Below, one piece after another: positions 34,648-45,850 of a stretch of DNA of 64,000 nucleotides. Origin of the DNA: Salvator merianae (lineage: Eukaryota; Chordata; Lepidosauria; Squamata; Teiidae); assembly GCA_003586115.2 (NCBI GenBank), contig QVOM02000001.1:11903253-11967252 (forward strand), given 5' to 3'. A program made the position numbers and the translations under genes. How positions within the stretch are numbered: position 1 is the first letter of the stretch; each line of letters starts with the position of its first letter. The notes below the pieces were generated by a model. It had not been told where the DNA came from, searched no databases, and saw nothing but the letters and a program-made list of their open reading frames with translations.

Positions 34648-35395
34648 GACACGACATTTAATCAGTTTACAGTCCAGTTCCCTCTGGCCCGACATGAATT
34701 TGCCTTTCCACATTTTGGGGGACTAAATTGCCGAAATCAGGACTACTTTGCATTTGGATTAAGTGAGTTCTCAGCCCATTTCAGACTGTAAGACCATTTT
34801 ACTTTGCAAAGTGAGAACATGCAAGTAGACTGTTCTGGGAGGAAACCATACTTTTTTGGGTGTGCAGAAGGAAGGCTCCCCATTTCCTCCCATCCAATAA
34901 TAGACTTTGTTGTGGGCGTTGTACTCAGGAGGGTGAGAACATCACGACTGGGGTGGGAAGAGAGAACAGTACCTGGCATATATTGCCTAGTTTCTGCCAT
35001 GTTGTCCTCTTTCTTACCTTCAAACTGTTTGATTTTTTTTTACTGTTTGAATTTTTTAACAAAAGAGAAGACACAGTGGAAGCTATCCTTCATTTACCCT
35101 GGGCAAGACCCTGCTCTATAGTTGGCTGAGCACCACAGTCCACTCTCAAAATGCATATCTCCTCCTTTCTCTCGCATTTCCATTTTCTCCTCCTTTCTCT
35201 CCCATCTCCAAAATGTATCAACATTTTCCTTTCTCCTGTCGCTGCAAGAAGGACACTATGTTTCCTCCATTTTCCTTTGGCAATGCACAAGGGAAACAAT
35301 GTTTCCTTTTGTTAAAGAGGACTTTTAAGAACACTTCTTTTAAACCAGAATTTTATTTACAGAGTGCAACTCTGATAATGTTAATGTTTTAATCC
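34648..35395 (+). repeat. ~750-bp repeated block, copy 1 (unoccupied)
   Basis: Aligns, with substitutions and small indels, to 42,428-42,943 plus 44,353-44,600. Shared landmarks are ACACGACATTTA at the left, 'aagagaagacacagtggaagctat', 'gttggctg.gcaccacagtccactctc', and 'ccttttgttaaagaggacttttaagaac' and 'ctctgataatgttaatgttttaat' at the right. The pair may be a dispersed transposon family or a local duplication. It has no recognisable protein. Position 35,153-35,160 (GCATATCT) is the unoccupied equivalent of the hAT target in copy 2. Confidence 0.85.
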
Positions 35396-35456
35396 ATGCT
35401 ATATTCTGGAATATCCACATATAGCGGATAAGTAAGTGACATCTGGATGCAGCCTA
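35396..35456. mobile_element. half copy of the 94-bp palindromic MITE
   Basis: Contains 'gcggataagtaagtgacatctggatgcagcct', matching the right arm of 26,132-26,225. The left arm is missing. Confidence 0.6.
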
Positions 35457-36426
35457 AAACAATACATTATATGCATCAAATGTTGCTGTCTAAAAGGGCT
35501 GATAAAAAATTTTCAGATAAAAGTGTTTCATCAAAGTCTACTGCTCCACTTTCTCATTTTTGTAGCAGCACAATCTTTCATATTGCCCTGGCTTCACAGC
35601 CACTGGCTGCCCACTTCTGTGCTCTCATAGTTGGCACACTGGACAGCTACTCCGCTTCTAGCATGCTCATAAATCTGGCTGTGATGGTAACTGAAGGGTA
35701 AGGCAAATTCTGTTCTTTTGCTGATACTGTATTTCAGATGAAAGCAGAAAAGGATACACTATAATAATAAGTTGAGAAAAGACATAGAAAGTTTGTCCTT
35801 AATTTGTCCCCAGTTTGATTCTTTTAAAAACTCAAAAATGTCACTAATAGAAAATATTGCTTTTTGTGACTAAGCCAAGACTGAAATCTCCTATATTTAG
35901 CCTCTTATTCCACAAAGAGGCATCACAGATCATTTGCCCTTATCTCTGATTATTATTCTTCAGACTCTTGGATGCTCAGTAACTCAACACTCTCCTACTC
36001 ACTCAAACAGATCTTTTCTGTGTTGGCTAACTAGTGTCATCCATTTTTCTTGTCAAATACCTTATCAAATCCTTCATCAGTCCCACTTATCGTTAACCTT
36101 ACCGTTATCCATCTTTTATTAGACATGTAGGCTTTTTAAGTCATCGTTGCCATATGTTCTTCATGCTTTTTACATTTTTGCAACAAATCTTTTTCTTCTT
36201 GCTGATCTTATTCTGGTTTGAAGTTTGATTCTGTGTTCCAGTGTTGACTTCTTTTCAGAGATTATGTTTATTCATGGTTCTTCTAATTGACCTTTTTCGA
36301 ATAGTTATGAGTACACAGTATTTGTGGACGCTAGTGTCCACAAATTAAACTCAGTTTAATGACTTGGCTTTTAGTTCCGCCTCCATCTTGCTTCATGCTT
36401 ACTACCAGGTAGAACTTAGTTCAGTG

Positions 36427-36600
36427 AGTGGCCATTGCTCAGTGACAGAGCAAATGCTGGAAAACCAAGGGTCAAGTTTTGATCCCGGCATCTTCTTGGA
36501 AGAAGATAATAGCAAACCACTTCTGCATCTGCCAAGAAAACATTCACGTAATCACCACATCCATGTAGTCACCACAAGTTGGACCTGACTGAATGGCTCC
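36427..36600 (+). mobile_element. tRNA-derived SINE
   Basis: Head 'agtggccattgctcagtgacagagc' (decayed A box) and 'gggtcaagttttgatccc' (B box), then body 'atagcaaaccacttctgcatctgccaagaaaacattc' and 'caagttggacctgactgaatgg'. Same family as 30,193. Confidence 0.85.
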
Positions 36601-36603
36601 TAA

Positions 36604-37261
36604 GGGAACCATCTACACCTATGTTTTAATCCATCCTCAGTCTACTTTCAGAGTAAGGAACACAGCATCAAAACAACACACTGTTTTCTTTTGGCATTAT
36701 CTTAACTCAGGGTCTTTCTGCATATACCTTATAGATCCTGGACAACTGGGATGGATTGCCCTTAGACAGGAATAGTGCTATCTGCACAGCAACAGCTGTT
36801 CTAATCTAGCCTCTGCACCAGCCCAAAATTCCTGGCTTCAGAGCCTGCAGGGGACCCATTTCGTTGGTACAATTTGGCACGCTACCAAAATGAGTCCCCC
36901 AGTAATCTGGAACATGGGGGTGTGCACCTTCTGCATGACTCTGTGATTCAGATTTGCCTCTGCTAGTACATAGGTGGACCTGGTAAGTCAGGTCCACCGG
37001 TGATCTGGATTAGGAGCTTCCTGACTTGGATCACGCTCCATCCTGTGTGGATGGAGCATATTAGCTGGGGGATGGGGCCTCTAAACTGCATTAATGTGCA
37101 AAAAGGAGGCTCTTAGTACACTAGTTGTTGTGGAACACCAGGGGATGCAGGCAGAGCCTCAGAAAATCCACTTTGGGGGTAGATCATGTGGAAAGAAAAT
37201 GATTAGTTACTTCATGAAGGTGGACTGAAGCTGGATTAAAACTTAGGTGTAGATGGGCCCC
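36604..37261. mobile_element. MITE with ~40-bp inverted ends (copy F1), interrupted by C6
   Basis: The left end contains CATCTACACCTATGTTTTAA and the right end, reversed, CATCTACACCTAAGTTTTAA. Both continue into 'atccagcttcagtcc'-like sequence. The uninterrupted relative is at 49,553-49,774. The excess length is the C-family element at 36,710-37,112. Confidence 0.75.
36710..37112. mobile_element. non-autonomous DNA transposon (copy C6), nested
   Basis: It starts GGGTCTTTCTGCATATACC and ends GTGCAAAAAGGAGGC. The interior has 'ggcttcagagcctgcaggggacccatttcg', matching C4 and C2. It lies inside F1, so F1 is older. Confidence 0.65.
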
Positions 37262-40200
37262 AACAGTATAGTTTATTGATTGTCCCCTTCATATTTTAAT
37301 AAACCTTTGGTAGAGTGATAAAAGGGCTTCATCTTTGGTGGGATCCAAAATAAAATGGACAGAATTATCAGTCTTTTAAACAGTAAAAAATGATTTACTA
37401 AGTAACAATTAGAGACATTTTAAAATAGCGTAATTAGCCTATTTACTAGAGATGTGCAAAGGTTCATCCACCACCCTTAAATAATATTTCTTGCTGGCAC
37501 TTTCCCTATTTCAGGAAATGCAAGAAAAGCAAAACTAATGACACCCAAGAAGAGGAAGAGCACTGCAACATGTGCTTGCAGGCAACAGGCACCATAGAGG
37601 GAAGGCACTGAACTGGCTCAGAGACTGAAAGCAGTTTCAGTAACACTGTCCAAAGTGATTCAGTCTGGGGCTGGCAAGCATGTGTTGCAAGGTCTATCTT
37701 TTTCTTGTCAGCCTCATTGTTTTTGTTTTCCCTTATTCTTCCTGAGATGGGGAAAGGTCTAGTAAGCAGTATGATTCAGAGGGGATGAAACATCGCCTAC
37801 TCACCCTATTTACAAAAGGTTTTATTTCACTTTGCAGATAGCAGGTTACTTGCCTACTATGTCACACAGCCTCCAGCCTATAACATGTCTCTGCTCTCCA
37901 GCAGACAATGGTTGCACGGGCACATTAAAAAGGGGGCATGAAAACAGCTGAGAAGTGGCCAGATTGATCCACACACTCTTGTGCCTCTCATCCACATTAA
38001 AGGACAGAAAATACACTTCTAAAGGCCTTTAATGATGATTAGAAGTGGGATGGGAACAACTTGTGTCCACATGCTACCATCTCTAAGCCACTTCTGAACT
38101 GCTTTGTGTGTGTATATGCAGATGCACCCAATTCTTTCCATCACCACCTCCCTTCTGTTCCCCTCTCTAAGTTCTTCCAGATGAGGAAGGGTTTCAAAGT
38201 CTTAACTTCTTGCCCTTGTTACAGGAATAGCTCTGTACACATGCCAGTGCAAGACAAGGGGAAATAACTTGACTGATTTTGATAAAAAGTTTGCTTTATT
38301 AAAAGTAAAAGGCACACAGGAAATAACATTATTACACAGTGAGTGCCAACAGTTCTCAAAGTTGGGCAAATTGGTCAAATAGTAGCAGCAACTCAAAGAG
38401 TGAGATACCCAACGGATATCAACAGTTACTTGTATTGCATAGAGGACTATTTATTGTAATTGCGGCAAAAAGGACACAAAGTAAAGTTTCTCAATGTTTC
38501 CCAGGCTAGAGGCGAGGCAAACAGAATCAAAAGCTCAGACAGATGCACTGTGCATAGGCTTTGCCAACTGGCAGAATTCTGTGGGAAGTTGAACCCAATC
38601 TAGCAACTGGGAAGAGGTGATGCTGTGGATCAGAGCCCCTCAGTGTAATGAACTTCTTCTTTACAATTTGCCAGTTCAGTGGTATCAACTGCTGCTTCCC
38701 ACTACCTCATACCAAGTGTGCTCCTGAAATGGATCAGGATGACTGAAACAAACCACAACTCCCATTTTTGTTAAAGAAGTAGTTGGTTCATAGTAATTTG
38801 AGCAGGAAAAGCAGAAGGAAAGTATAAAATTTAGATAAAGTGGAGGGGAAGAAGGCCCAAGAGAAACAATGCTAGGGAAAAAAGTGAGAGGATTTATACC
38901 TCTCCCAGGGTCTTCTCTTGGTCAAGGACAATCCGCTTAGAGAAACAAAAGCACTCTCATACTCTAACTGTCAAATGAGTTGTAACACTTGCAATAAGAG
39001 GCTTCAAGACAGCCGGAGTATCAGCACTCAGATGTACATCTGTAAGACCTGTATGAGCAGAGTGAGGTATAGAGTATAGGAATTCAGTGGGTAATCAGTC
39101 TTAAATGCCTCCAGGGACAGCTGCTGCCTCAAGACATGAAAGTCCAGGTATACATCTGATCTTCAGTTGCTGTTGAGTCTGTGGCAATAGTACAGTGCAA
39201 ATCATGGAGTCCCAATGCCTAACATGCAGCAAGTTTTGGGAAGGGGAAAGCCAATCTGAGTCTCATCCCTCGTCTGATCTCAGCAAAGTGGCTTGCCTGC
39301 AGCTTTTTAGAATCCACTCCCATCCCCCCTCCCAATTCAGCTCTGCTTGAATCTTGAAGTATGCAGGATGATGGACATGGAATGGTCACACCAAATGAAA
39401 AGTGAATGGAAGAGGGCAATTCCTCTTATATCCCAAACTATAACCTCTGGGTGTTGGGACAGATGTTTGGGTGGATACAGGGATAAACAAAAGGTTGACC
39501 AACTTCAAGCTTTCCTAGACTAGCTAAACACATTGCAGTGATTTAATCAACTATTCATTTTGGTTCCCAGTCTCTGAAGTTGGGCTGCGAGGGACCAGAA
39601 CAGAGCAGATAGCCCCTGGTGTGTGCCAATGGCCACCACTCTGGTCTTAGTCCAAATCTCTGGATCCAGACCGAGACCAGCCTCTGCAGCACACACCAAT
39701 GCACACCATCCAGAAGCTGCACCTAAGTCACCAATTATGTATCCATTGCTTACCTAGTCAGTCAGGAATATCCATTAAGGACCAATCACCTTTTAATTAC
39801 TGACTAATCACCTTCATGATTTTAAAGTCCAATTAGTGATAGGCCTCCCAAAATCATAATATGTTAATTTTACCTCAGTTTACTTCACCTTTAACTGTCA
39901 GTCATACTTAACCTAAAATAATCCTTCTAACATACATAGATTACAGCTAATCTGTCCCAAATGTGCAATCACAAATATCAATTTATTAAATTCAACGTGC
40001 AGGTACATATATATTACAATAAAAAAAGTAGTCTTCCACCTTTATACTACTGTAGCATCTACAGTTAATGTCTTAGTTGACAGATGCCACATAAATGGAA
40101 TATATAAATGAAGTTGCGTCTTTTTTGCCTAGGGTAGGAACCCTGTGATGTGTTCCTACAGCAGCAGGACCATACTGCAACTGTTGTCATTCCTAATTGT

Positions 40201-40520
40201 TGGCCATTTTGGTAGGAGAAGATGGAAACTGAAATCTAATAACATCTAAAGGGATGCAGGTTCCCCATTCTTCATATACTTAGGAATGTCCAAACTGCAT
40301 CCTTCCATTGTGTGACCAACAAGAAGAAATGATAGAAGCTGCCATTCATGGTTCAACCACTTCTAACATACATGGAGAGTGCCTCTCTAGGCCATACAGG
40401 GCTTTTTTCCAGCCTAACTTTTTACAAAAAACGGAACATGGGGCATTCTGCAATCATACAGTGTATTGTTCCTTTGAGCTATAAGCCTTCTTTGGAAAGA
40501 AAAGCATTAATCATCACTCA
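37262..40520. other. long stretch without recognised genes
   Basis: 37,447 carries the left end (CTAGAGATGTGCAAAGGTTC) of the MITE family at 18,157 with no right end. Otherwise no exon, RNA gene or repeat family could be assigned. Confidence 0.4.
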
Positions 40521-40737
40521 GAGATGTTGACTTTTCATAATAATTACACACATTTTAGCGGAAGCCCTGACAATGCTGCTCAGAAGCATTTCCTTTCTAC
40601 GATAGCTGTTTCTGATATCAAAAACAGCTCTATCTTTCAGTTTGATTAAATCATAGAGAAACCTGCTAAAAATCCTTTTGTCTTTTGAATGGTTGCTTCT
40701 TATTCCCAGCCCAGAAACAAGAGCAATTGTAGTATCT
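40521..40737 (-). other. candidate minus-strand exon, unidentified
   Basis: On the minus strand a T-rich tract 'cactttgttttgttttttttaaaatgtggcag' is followed by a frame open to 40,518. Its peptide includes TTIALVSGLGIRSNHSKDK and RIFSRFLYDLIKLKDRAVF, then SYRRKEMLLSSIVRA. It looks protein-like, with amphipathic and basic stretches, in an AT-rich region. No good donor follows (GTGTAA is weak) and I do not recognise it. It could be a decayed mobile-element frame. Confidence 0.25.
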
Positions 40738-40972
40738 CTGCCACATTTTAAAAAAAAACAAAACAAAGTGAAATTAAAGAAGCACATCAGGTAGCAAATA
40801 CCTGACAGTGAACATTTGTTATTTCCTACTTCTAATGGCACACAAATGCCTTTCATTTTTATTCTTGCTTTAGACACTAAAATTATATAAGTCAAGTTAC
40901 CCTACCTCAAAACCAGTCTGGCTTCTCAAAATTTCCCTGTCCAAATGCATACATCTTCTAATTCTACTAACC

Positions 40973-40984
40973 CTAGACTAATAT

Positions 40985-41028
<44 letters not shown>

Positions 41029-41048
41029 CATATCACATATTAGTCTAG
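40973..41048. repeat. perfect 19-bp inverted repeat around a (TA)n core
   Basis: The left arm CTAGACTAATATGTGATAT (40,973-40,991) is the exact reverse complement of the right arm (41,030-41,048). The 38-nt centre is (TA)n followed by AAATAAATAAAC. Together they can fold into one long AT-rich hairpin or cruciform. Confidence 0.93.
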
Positions 41049-41300
41049 AATCCTGACCTTGAATACCATGTAATATTCACTTCTAGAATAAACAGTATGT
41101 AATATGGCATAAATTTTGTGGAGAGCTGCTACGGACTCTATAAGCAAACACACTAAAAGTTAAGGTTAAGTATTTGAAAGGATAATCAAACTGATCAAAG
41201 GGCTGGAAGAAATATATTATCAAGAAAAGTTTGCAATGTTTGGGGCATTTTCATTTATAAAAAAAAAATAAACAAGGGCTTGATTTATTGCTATTCATAG

Positions 41301-41445
41301 GTATTGAGTTGGGGTTGATACCTAATGACTATAGAGATACATCCATGCAGAAGTGCTTTGCCATCTCCTTGCCCTGCAGATGCTGGGGACTGAATGTGCA
41401 GCTCACTGGTTTCCAGGCAGTTACTCTACCACTGTATAAGTAAGA
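41301..41445 (-). mobile_element. tRNA-derived SINE (minus strand)
   Basis: The minus strand reads 'cagtggtagagtaactgcctgg' (A box), 'cattcagtccccagcatctgcagggcaagg', 'gatggcaaagcacttctgcatgg'. It is the same SINE family with a decayed body. Confidence 0.75.
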
Positions 41446-41831
41446 GAGGTTTTTTTTTAACCTATTGCAAAATAGTACCGACGAGTCAAGGAACTTAAAT
41501 GCTGGAAAATTCAAAATGGGAAAAAAAGAAGTACTGCATCAAACAGCACATAGTTAAACCATGGAATCTACTATTATAAGACGTAATGATACAAATGAGA
41601 TGGCTTTGAAGGACGACTACTGTGTGGACATCCATAGAGTATAGGTAGGTCTGTCAGTCACTGTTGGTCACAATGGCTGTGTAATAGCTCCTGCAGCAGA
41701 GACTTTAGAAACCACTCACTGGAGATGTTAGAGGGGAAGAAAGCAGTTGAGCCCACAGTCTACCTGTGGGGTTCCACAGGCACGAGATCACCCACTGTGA
41801 GAAAAGAATGCCAAAGTAAGTAGACTACTGG

Positions 41832-42300
41832 GGCCTTCCTACATAGTGCAAGTTATCCCGCACTGTGTTGGCCTGAATCAAGCAATCCCATGCACAATGG
41901 GCTGAGCTGCCAGTGTCCCATGCCAAGGGCTGTCCACTTTGTAGGCAGCCCAGCCCAGCCCAGCCCTTAGTTTGAAAGGCTGGGAATGAAAGGTCACGTC
42001 CTCTGAAGTTGTCAGCTGGGGCTGTTTCGGCCAGGCACCCAGCGCAGTGCTTCCAAGTGCCTGGTGAAATGGCACCGGGACTCATGGCCGCGGTATACTG
42101 AGCTCCCTGGTTATGTGCCATTTGTGGGTTCCGAGTCTAGAAACTTTAGCTCCTAGCTGTTGATGAACCCAGAAGCTGGCTCCAATAACCACACAGTCTT
42201 TGGGGCCAGTACGGCAGCTGTCCCAGAACAGCAGCCCAAATGCAGGTGGCTTCTTCTTCAACAGTTGGAACAGTCCAGCCATTACAACCACCCCATCCTA
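41832..42300. mobile_element. non-autonomous DNA transposon (copy D1)
   Basis: Shares a collinear interior with 59,899-60,392: 'ggcctgaatcaag', 'ggctgggaatgaaaggtc', 'ggctgtttcggccaggcacc', 'aggtgcctgg.gaaatggcacc'. The left end GGGGCCTTCCTACATAGTG resembles the GGGCC-TTT-TGCAC ends. The right boundary is uncertain. Confidence 0.55.
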
Positions 42301-42427
42301 CTATACCGAACCAGAAAAGCTAACAGCAACAAGGTCCCCCATGAACAGTCTAGAATACAATACATTACAAAAGGCAATCTCCCTTAGGTAATCTAATTCC
42401 AAGGCTTTTAGACCCTTTGAGTGCATT

Positions 42428-42943
42428 CCAACACGACATTTAGTCAGTCTACAGTCTGTCCTCACTTCCCACTGGCCCAACGTGATTTTGCTTTCCCGTA
42501 GCTTTTCTGGGCTAAAATGCCAAAATCAGGACAACTTTGCATTTGGATTAAGGGAGTTCTCAGCCCATTTCAGATCATTAGCTCATTTTACTTTGCAATG
42601 TGAGAATGTGCAAGTAGACTATTTGGGAGGGGACTGTGCTTTTTGGGAGCATGCAGAGGAAGGGCTCCCCGTTTCCTGCTGCCCAATGACAGACTTAGTT
42701 GTGGGCATTGTACTTGGGAGGGTGGAAACGCACAATTCGGGAGGGAAGAAAGAACAGCACCTGGCATATATTGCCTGGCTTCTGCCATGTTGTCCTCTTT
42801 CGTGTCTTCAAACTGATTTTTTTTACTGTTTGAATTTTTTAACAAAAGAGAAGACACAGTGGAAGCTATTTTTCATTTACCTTGGGCAAGACCCTGCTCT
42901 ATAGTTGGCTGGGCACCACAGTCCACTCTCAAAATGCATACCT
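42428..42943 (+). repeat. ~750-bp repeated block, copy 2, left part
   Basis: Aligns with 34,648-35,160. It ends at the hAT target GCATACCT (42,936-42,943). The block resumes at 44,345. Confidence 0.85.
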
Positions 42944-44344
42944 CACTGGCGTAGCGAGGGGGGGCGGGGGGGGCGGAGCGCCCCGGGCGGCGCGTTTTCC
43001 GGGGTGTCCGGCCCATGGAAGCCAAGGCCCCGCCCACCGGCGCCCTCGCTCTCCGCCCCGGGCGCCCGCACTCATCGCCCCGGGCGGCCTGCCGAGCGGC
43101 GGCCACACTCGTCGCCCCGGCCCGCCCGGCGACAGACGTGCTATTCGCTTTGTCGCCCCGGCCCGCGGCGGCCCGCGGCGGCTGGGCTCGTCGCCCGGCC
43201 TGCCGGCGTGCGTGTGGGCGGAGCCAGCGAGCGCGCATGCGTGCAGGCAGGGCCATCGAGGCCGCCGCCGGGCAGGCCGGGGCGAGGAGCGCGGCCGCCG
43301 CCGGGCAGGCCGGGGCGAGGAGCGAGGCCCCGCCNNNNNNNNNNNNNNNNNNNNNNNNNNNNNNNNNNNNNNNNNNNNNNNNNNNNNNNNNNNNNNNNNN
43401 NNNNNNNNNNNNNNNNNNNNNNNNNNNNNNNNNNNNNNNNNNNNNNNNNNNNNNNNNNNNNNNNNNNNNNNNNNNNNNNNNNNNNNNNNNNNNNNNNNNN
43501 NNNNNNNNNNNNNNNNNNNNNNNNNNNNNNNNNNNNNNNNNNNNNNNNNNNNNNNNNNNNNNNNNNNNNNNNNNNNNNNNNNNNNNNNNNNNNNNNNNNN
43601 NNNNNNNNNNNNNNNNNNNNNNNNNNNNNNNNNNNNNNNNNNNNNNNNNNNNNNNNNNNNNNNNNNNNNNNNNNNNNNNNNNNNNNNNNNNNNNNNNNNN
43701 NNNNNNNNNNNNNNNNNNNNNNNNNNNNNNNNNNNNNNNNNNNNNNNNNNNNNNNNNNNNNNNNNNNNNNNNNNNNNNNNNNNNNNNNNNNNNNNNNNNN
43801 NNNNNNNNNNNNNNNNNNNNNNNNNNNNNNNNNNNNNNNNNNNNNNNNNNNNNNNNNNNNNNNNNNNNNNNNNNNNNNNNNNNNNNNNNNNNNNNNNNNN
43901 NNNNNNNNNNNNNNNNNNNNNNNNNNNNNNNNNNNNNNNNNNNNNNNNNNNNNNNNNNNNNNNNNNNNNNNNNNNNNNNNNNNNNNNNNNNNNNNNNNNN
44001 NNNNNNNNNNNNNNNNNNNNNNNNNNNNCGCCACCGGGCGGGCCGGGGCGAGGAGCACGAGCCCCGCCGGGGCGACAAGCGAGGCCGCCGCTGGGCGGGT
44101 CGGCGCGAGGCCCCCGCCGGGCGGGCCGGGGCGAGGAGCAAGGCCGCCGCTGGCCGGAGCAACGAGTGGGGCATGCGCGCTCGCTGGCCCCGCCCACACG
44201 CTTGCGCAGTCGCTGGCCCCGCCCACACGCTTGCGCAGTCGCTGGCCCCGCCTACACGCATGCGCAGTCGCTGGCCCCGCCCCTAGCCCCGGGCGTCAAA
44301 ATGGCGAGTAGCCCCGGGTGTCAAAGTGGCTCGCTACGCCACTG
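42944..44344 (-). mobile_element. GC-rich hAT element with minisatellite core (copy 1, contains assembly gap)
   Basis: The left end CACTGGCGTAGCGAG and the reverse complement of the right end CAGTGGCGTAGCGAG are hAT-type inverted repeats differing at one base. An exact 8-bp duplication GCATACCT flanks it (42,936-42,943 and 44,345-44,352). The right 200 bp match, inverted, the start of the 62,937 copy, so orientation is minus. The body is extremely GC- and CpG-rich with 33-bp units on both sides of the N run. No transposase visible; long frames across it are GC artefacts that translate the gap. Confidence 0.92.
43335..44028. other. assembly gap, 694 N
   Basis: The run of N is flanked on both sides by 33-bp GC-rich minisatellite units. 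The gap is therefore probably an unresolved array, and its true length is unknown. Confidence 0.99.
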
Positions 44345-44352
44345 GCATACCT

Positions 44353-44600
44353 CCTCCTTTCTCTCCCATCTCCATTTTCTCCTTCTTTCTCTCCCATCTC
44401 CAAAATGTATCATCATTTTACTTTCTCCTGTCGCTGCACGAAGGACACTATGTTTCCTCCATTTTCCTTTGGCAATGCACAAGGGAAACAATGTTTCCTT
44501 TTGTTAAAGAGGACTTTTAAGAACATTCCTTTTAAACCAGAATTTTATTTACTAGGTATAGTAGAGTGCAACTCTGATAATGTTAATGTTTTAATTCAAA
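44353..44600 (+). repeat. ~750-bp repeated block, copy 2, right part
   Basis: Resumes the alignment with 35,161-35,395 ('cctcctttctctcccatctcc ... ctctgataatgttaatgtttta') after the hAT insertion. 'actaggtatagt' is an extra short segment relative to copy 1. Confidence 0.85.
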
Positions 44601-45378
44601 ATCTGGTGACTGCAAATAGAATAGTCTATGCACAAAAATGGAAAGGAGATAAAATGCCTACAGTAGATGATTAGCTGATTAAGATGATGTGGAATTGAGG
44701 TTCTGCTCGGGTGGATACAGGCTGGAGAGGGAGAAGGAGCAAACGGTGAATGACCAGTAACACCACCAAGGGAATCCATTCTGATGTGGCAGCAGGGAAA
44801 TATGGAAGGCGGAGTTTCACTTTCCTGCCCCTGTGAAGTCATGATTTGAACACTGGAACTGCATCCAATCACTGACAGCACAGGGAGGGGAATTTGGTGA
44901 GGGGTGGAGACAGAAAGGTACAGTTCATGCCAAGTACAGGAAAAATGAGGTAGGAGGATGAACAAGCCCGAGCTGAGTCCATGTTATATTGCAAATGTGG
45001 GAATGACCAGAACATGTACTCCATCCTTGTTTTCCTCTCACGAATTAAATTTACCATGTGGGACCACGCCCAAAGGTGGATTTTCTGATAATGCTGAAAG
45101 AAAACATCTTATTACTTCACTATGAAACAGGTTATTATTTTTCATCATGCTTCCCAAATTTATTTTAACCTCACCAACACCCTGCCTGTGTGAATTGTTG
45201 ACTGATCTCATGTTTATTACATTCTGACCTGCAGAACTATGGGTTACACCTATTTAGCTAGCAACACCCACTTAGGCATTGCAAATTTCTCACAATTAAC
45301 AACAAATTAAAATTAGTATTGCTTCCTGCACCTGCACGGAGGTGTAATTTAAAACTAAAGGCAGAAAGCCTTTAAATT
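44601..45378. other. unassigned sequence
   Basis: No gene or repeat recognised. Confidence 0.4.
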
Positions 45379-45512
45379 AGGGATCTCAAACTGTGGGTTT
45401 TCAGATTCTCCTGGACTATAGCTCCCAGCATGCTGTGCTAGAATGGTAGGAGTAGAATGCTGGACGTTGTAGTTTTGGAACATCTAGAGAGGGCTGCAGT
45501 TTGAAATCTCTG
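45379..45512. mobile_element. short hAT-like repeat ('actacaactcccagcat' type)
   Basis: The left end AGGGATCTCAAACTGTGG and, reversed, the right end CAGAGATTTCAAACTGCAG form an inverted repeat around 'ctggactatagctcccagcatgctgtgct'. This resembles a widespread vertebrate hAT-like interspersed repeat. The flanks (CCTTTAAATT and CCTTAGAGTT) are only loosely alike, so the duplication is unproven. Confidence 0.55.
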
Positions 45513-45631
45513 CCTTAGAGTTTCCAAATCCTCCTTGACTTGACATTTCCTCTGTTTCAATCATTAGAGTCCCACTGAATTCAGTAGAAGTCCTGTTCTC
45601 TTACCCAGGATAGCCTTTTTTTATATACTAA

Positions 45632-45850
45632 AAGTGCCTCCAGACACCGTTTAAAAACATGATTTTCCTGGGAATATATTGGGATTGCCACACATGCCTG
45701 TGGCAATCCCAAGATACTCCCAGGATAGTCCACCAGAAAAGTTCAGTATAGGCATCTGGCTCTGATGCTGAGCTTTTCATCATGCTAAATTGCTTACCTT
45801 GTCTGTTGTTTCTTTGCAGAACTGTAGTTCTTGCAAAAATACCATATATA
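45632..45850. mobile_element. E-family DNA transposon fragment
   Basis: Opens AGTGCCTCCAGACACCG, similar to the E1 end. Contains the inverted words GGGATTGCCACA and TGTGGCAATCCC, and 'gcttaccttgtctgttgtttctttgcag', which parallels E2 and mimics splice sites. Confidence 0.45.

Noticed and set aside
42873..44507. Frames of 360-540 codons on both strands
   Set aside because: They read through 694 N and GC-rich minisatellite units. No domain; artefact of stop-poor GC sequence.
45790..45830. Minus-strand 32-nt exon with GTAAGC donor
   Set aside because: Lies in E-family sequence that has the same words in other copies.
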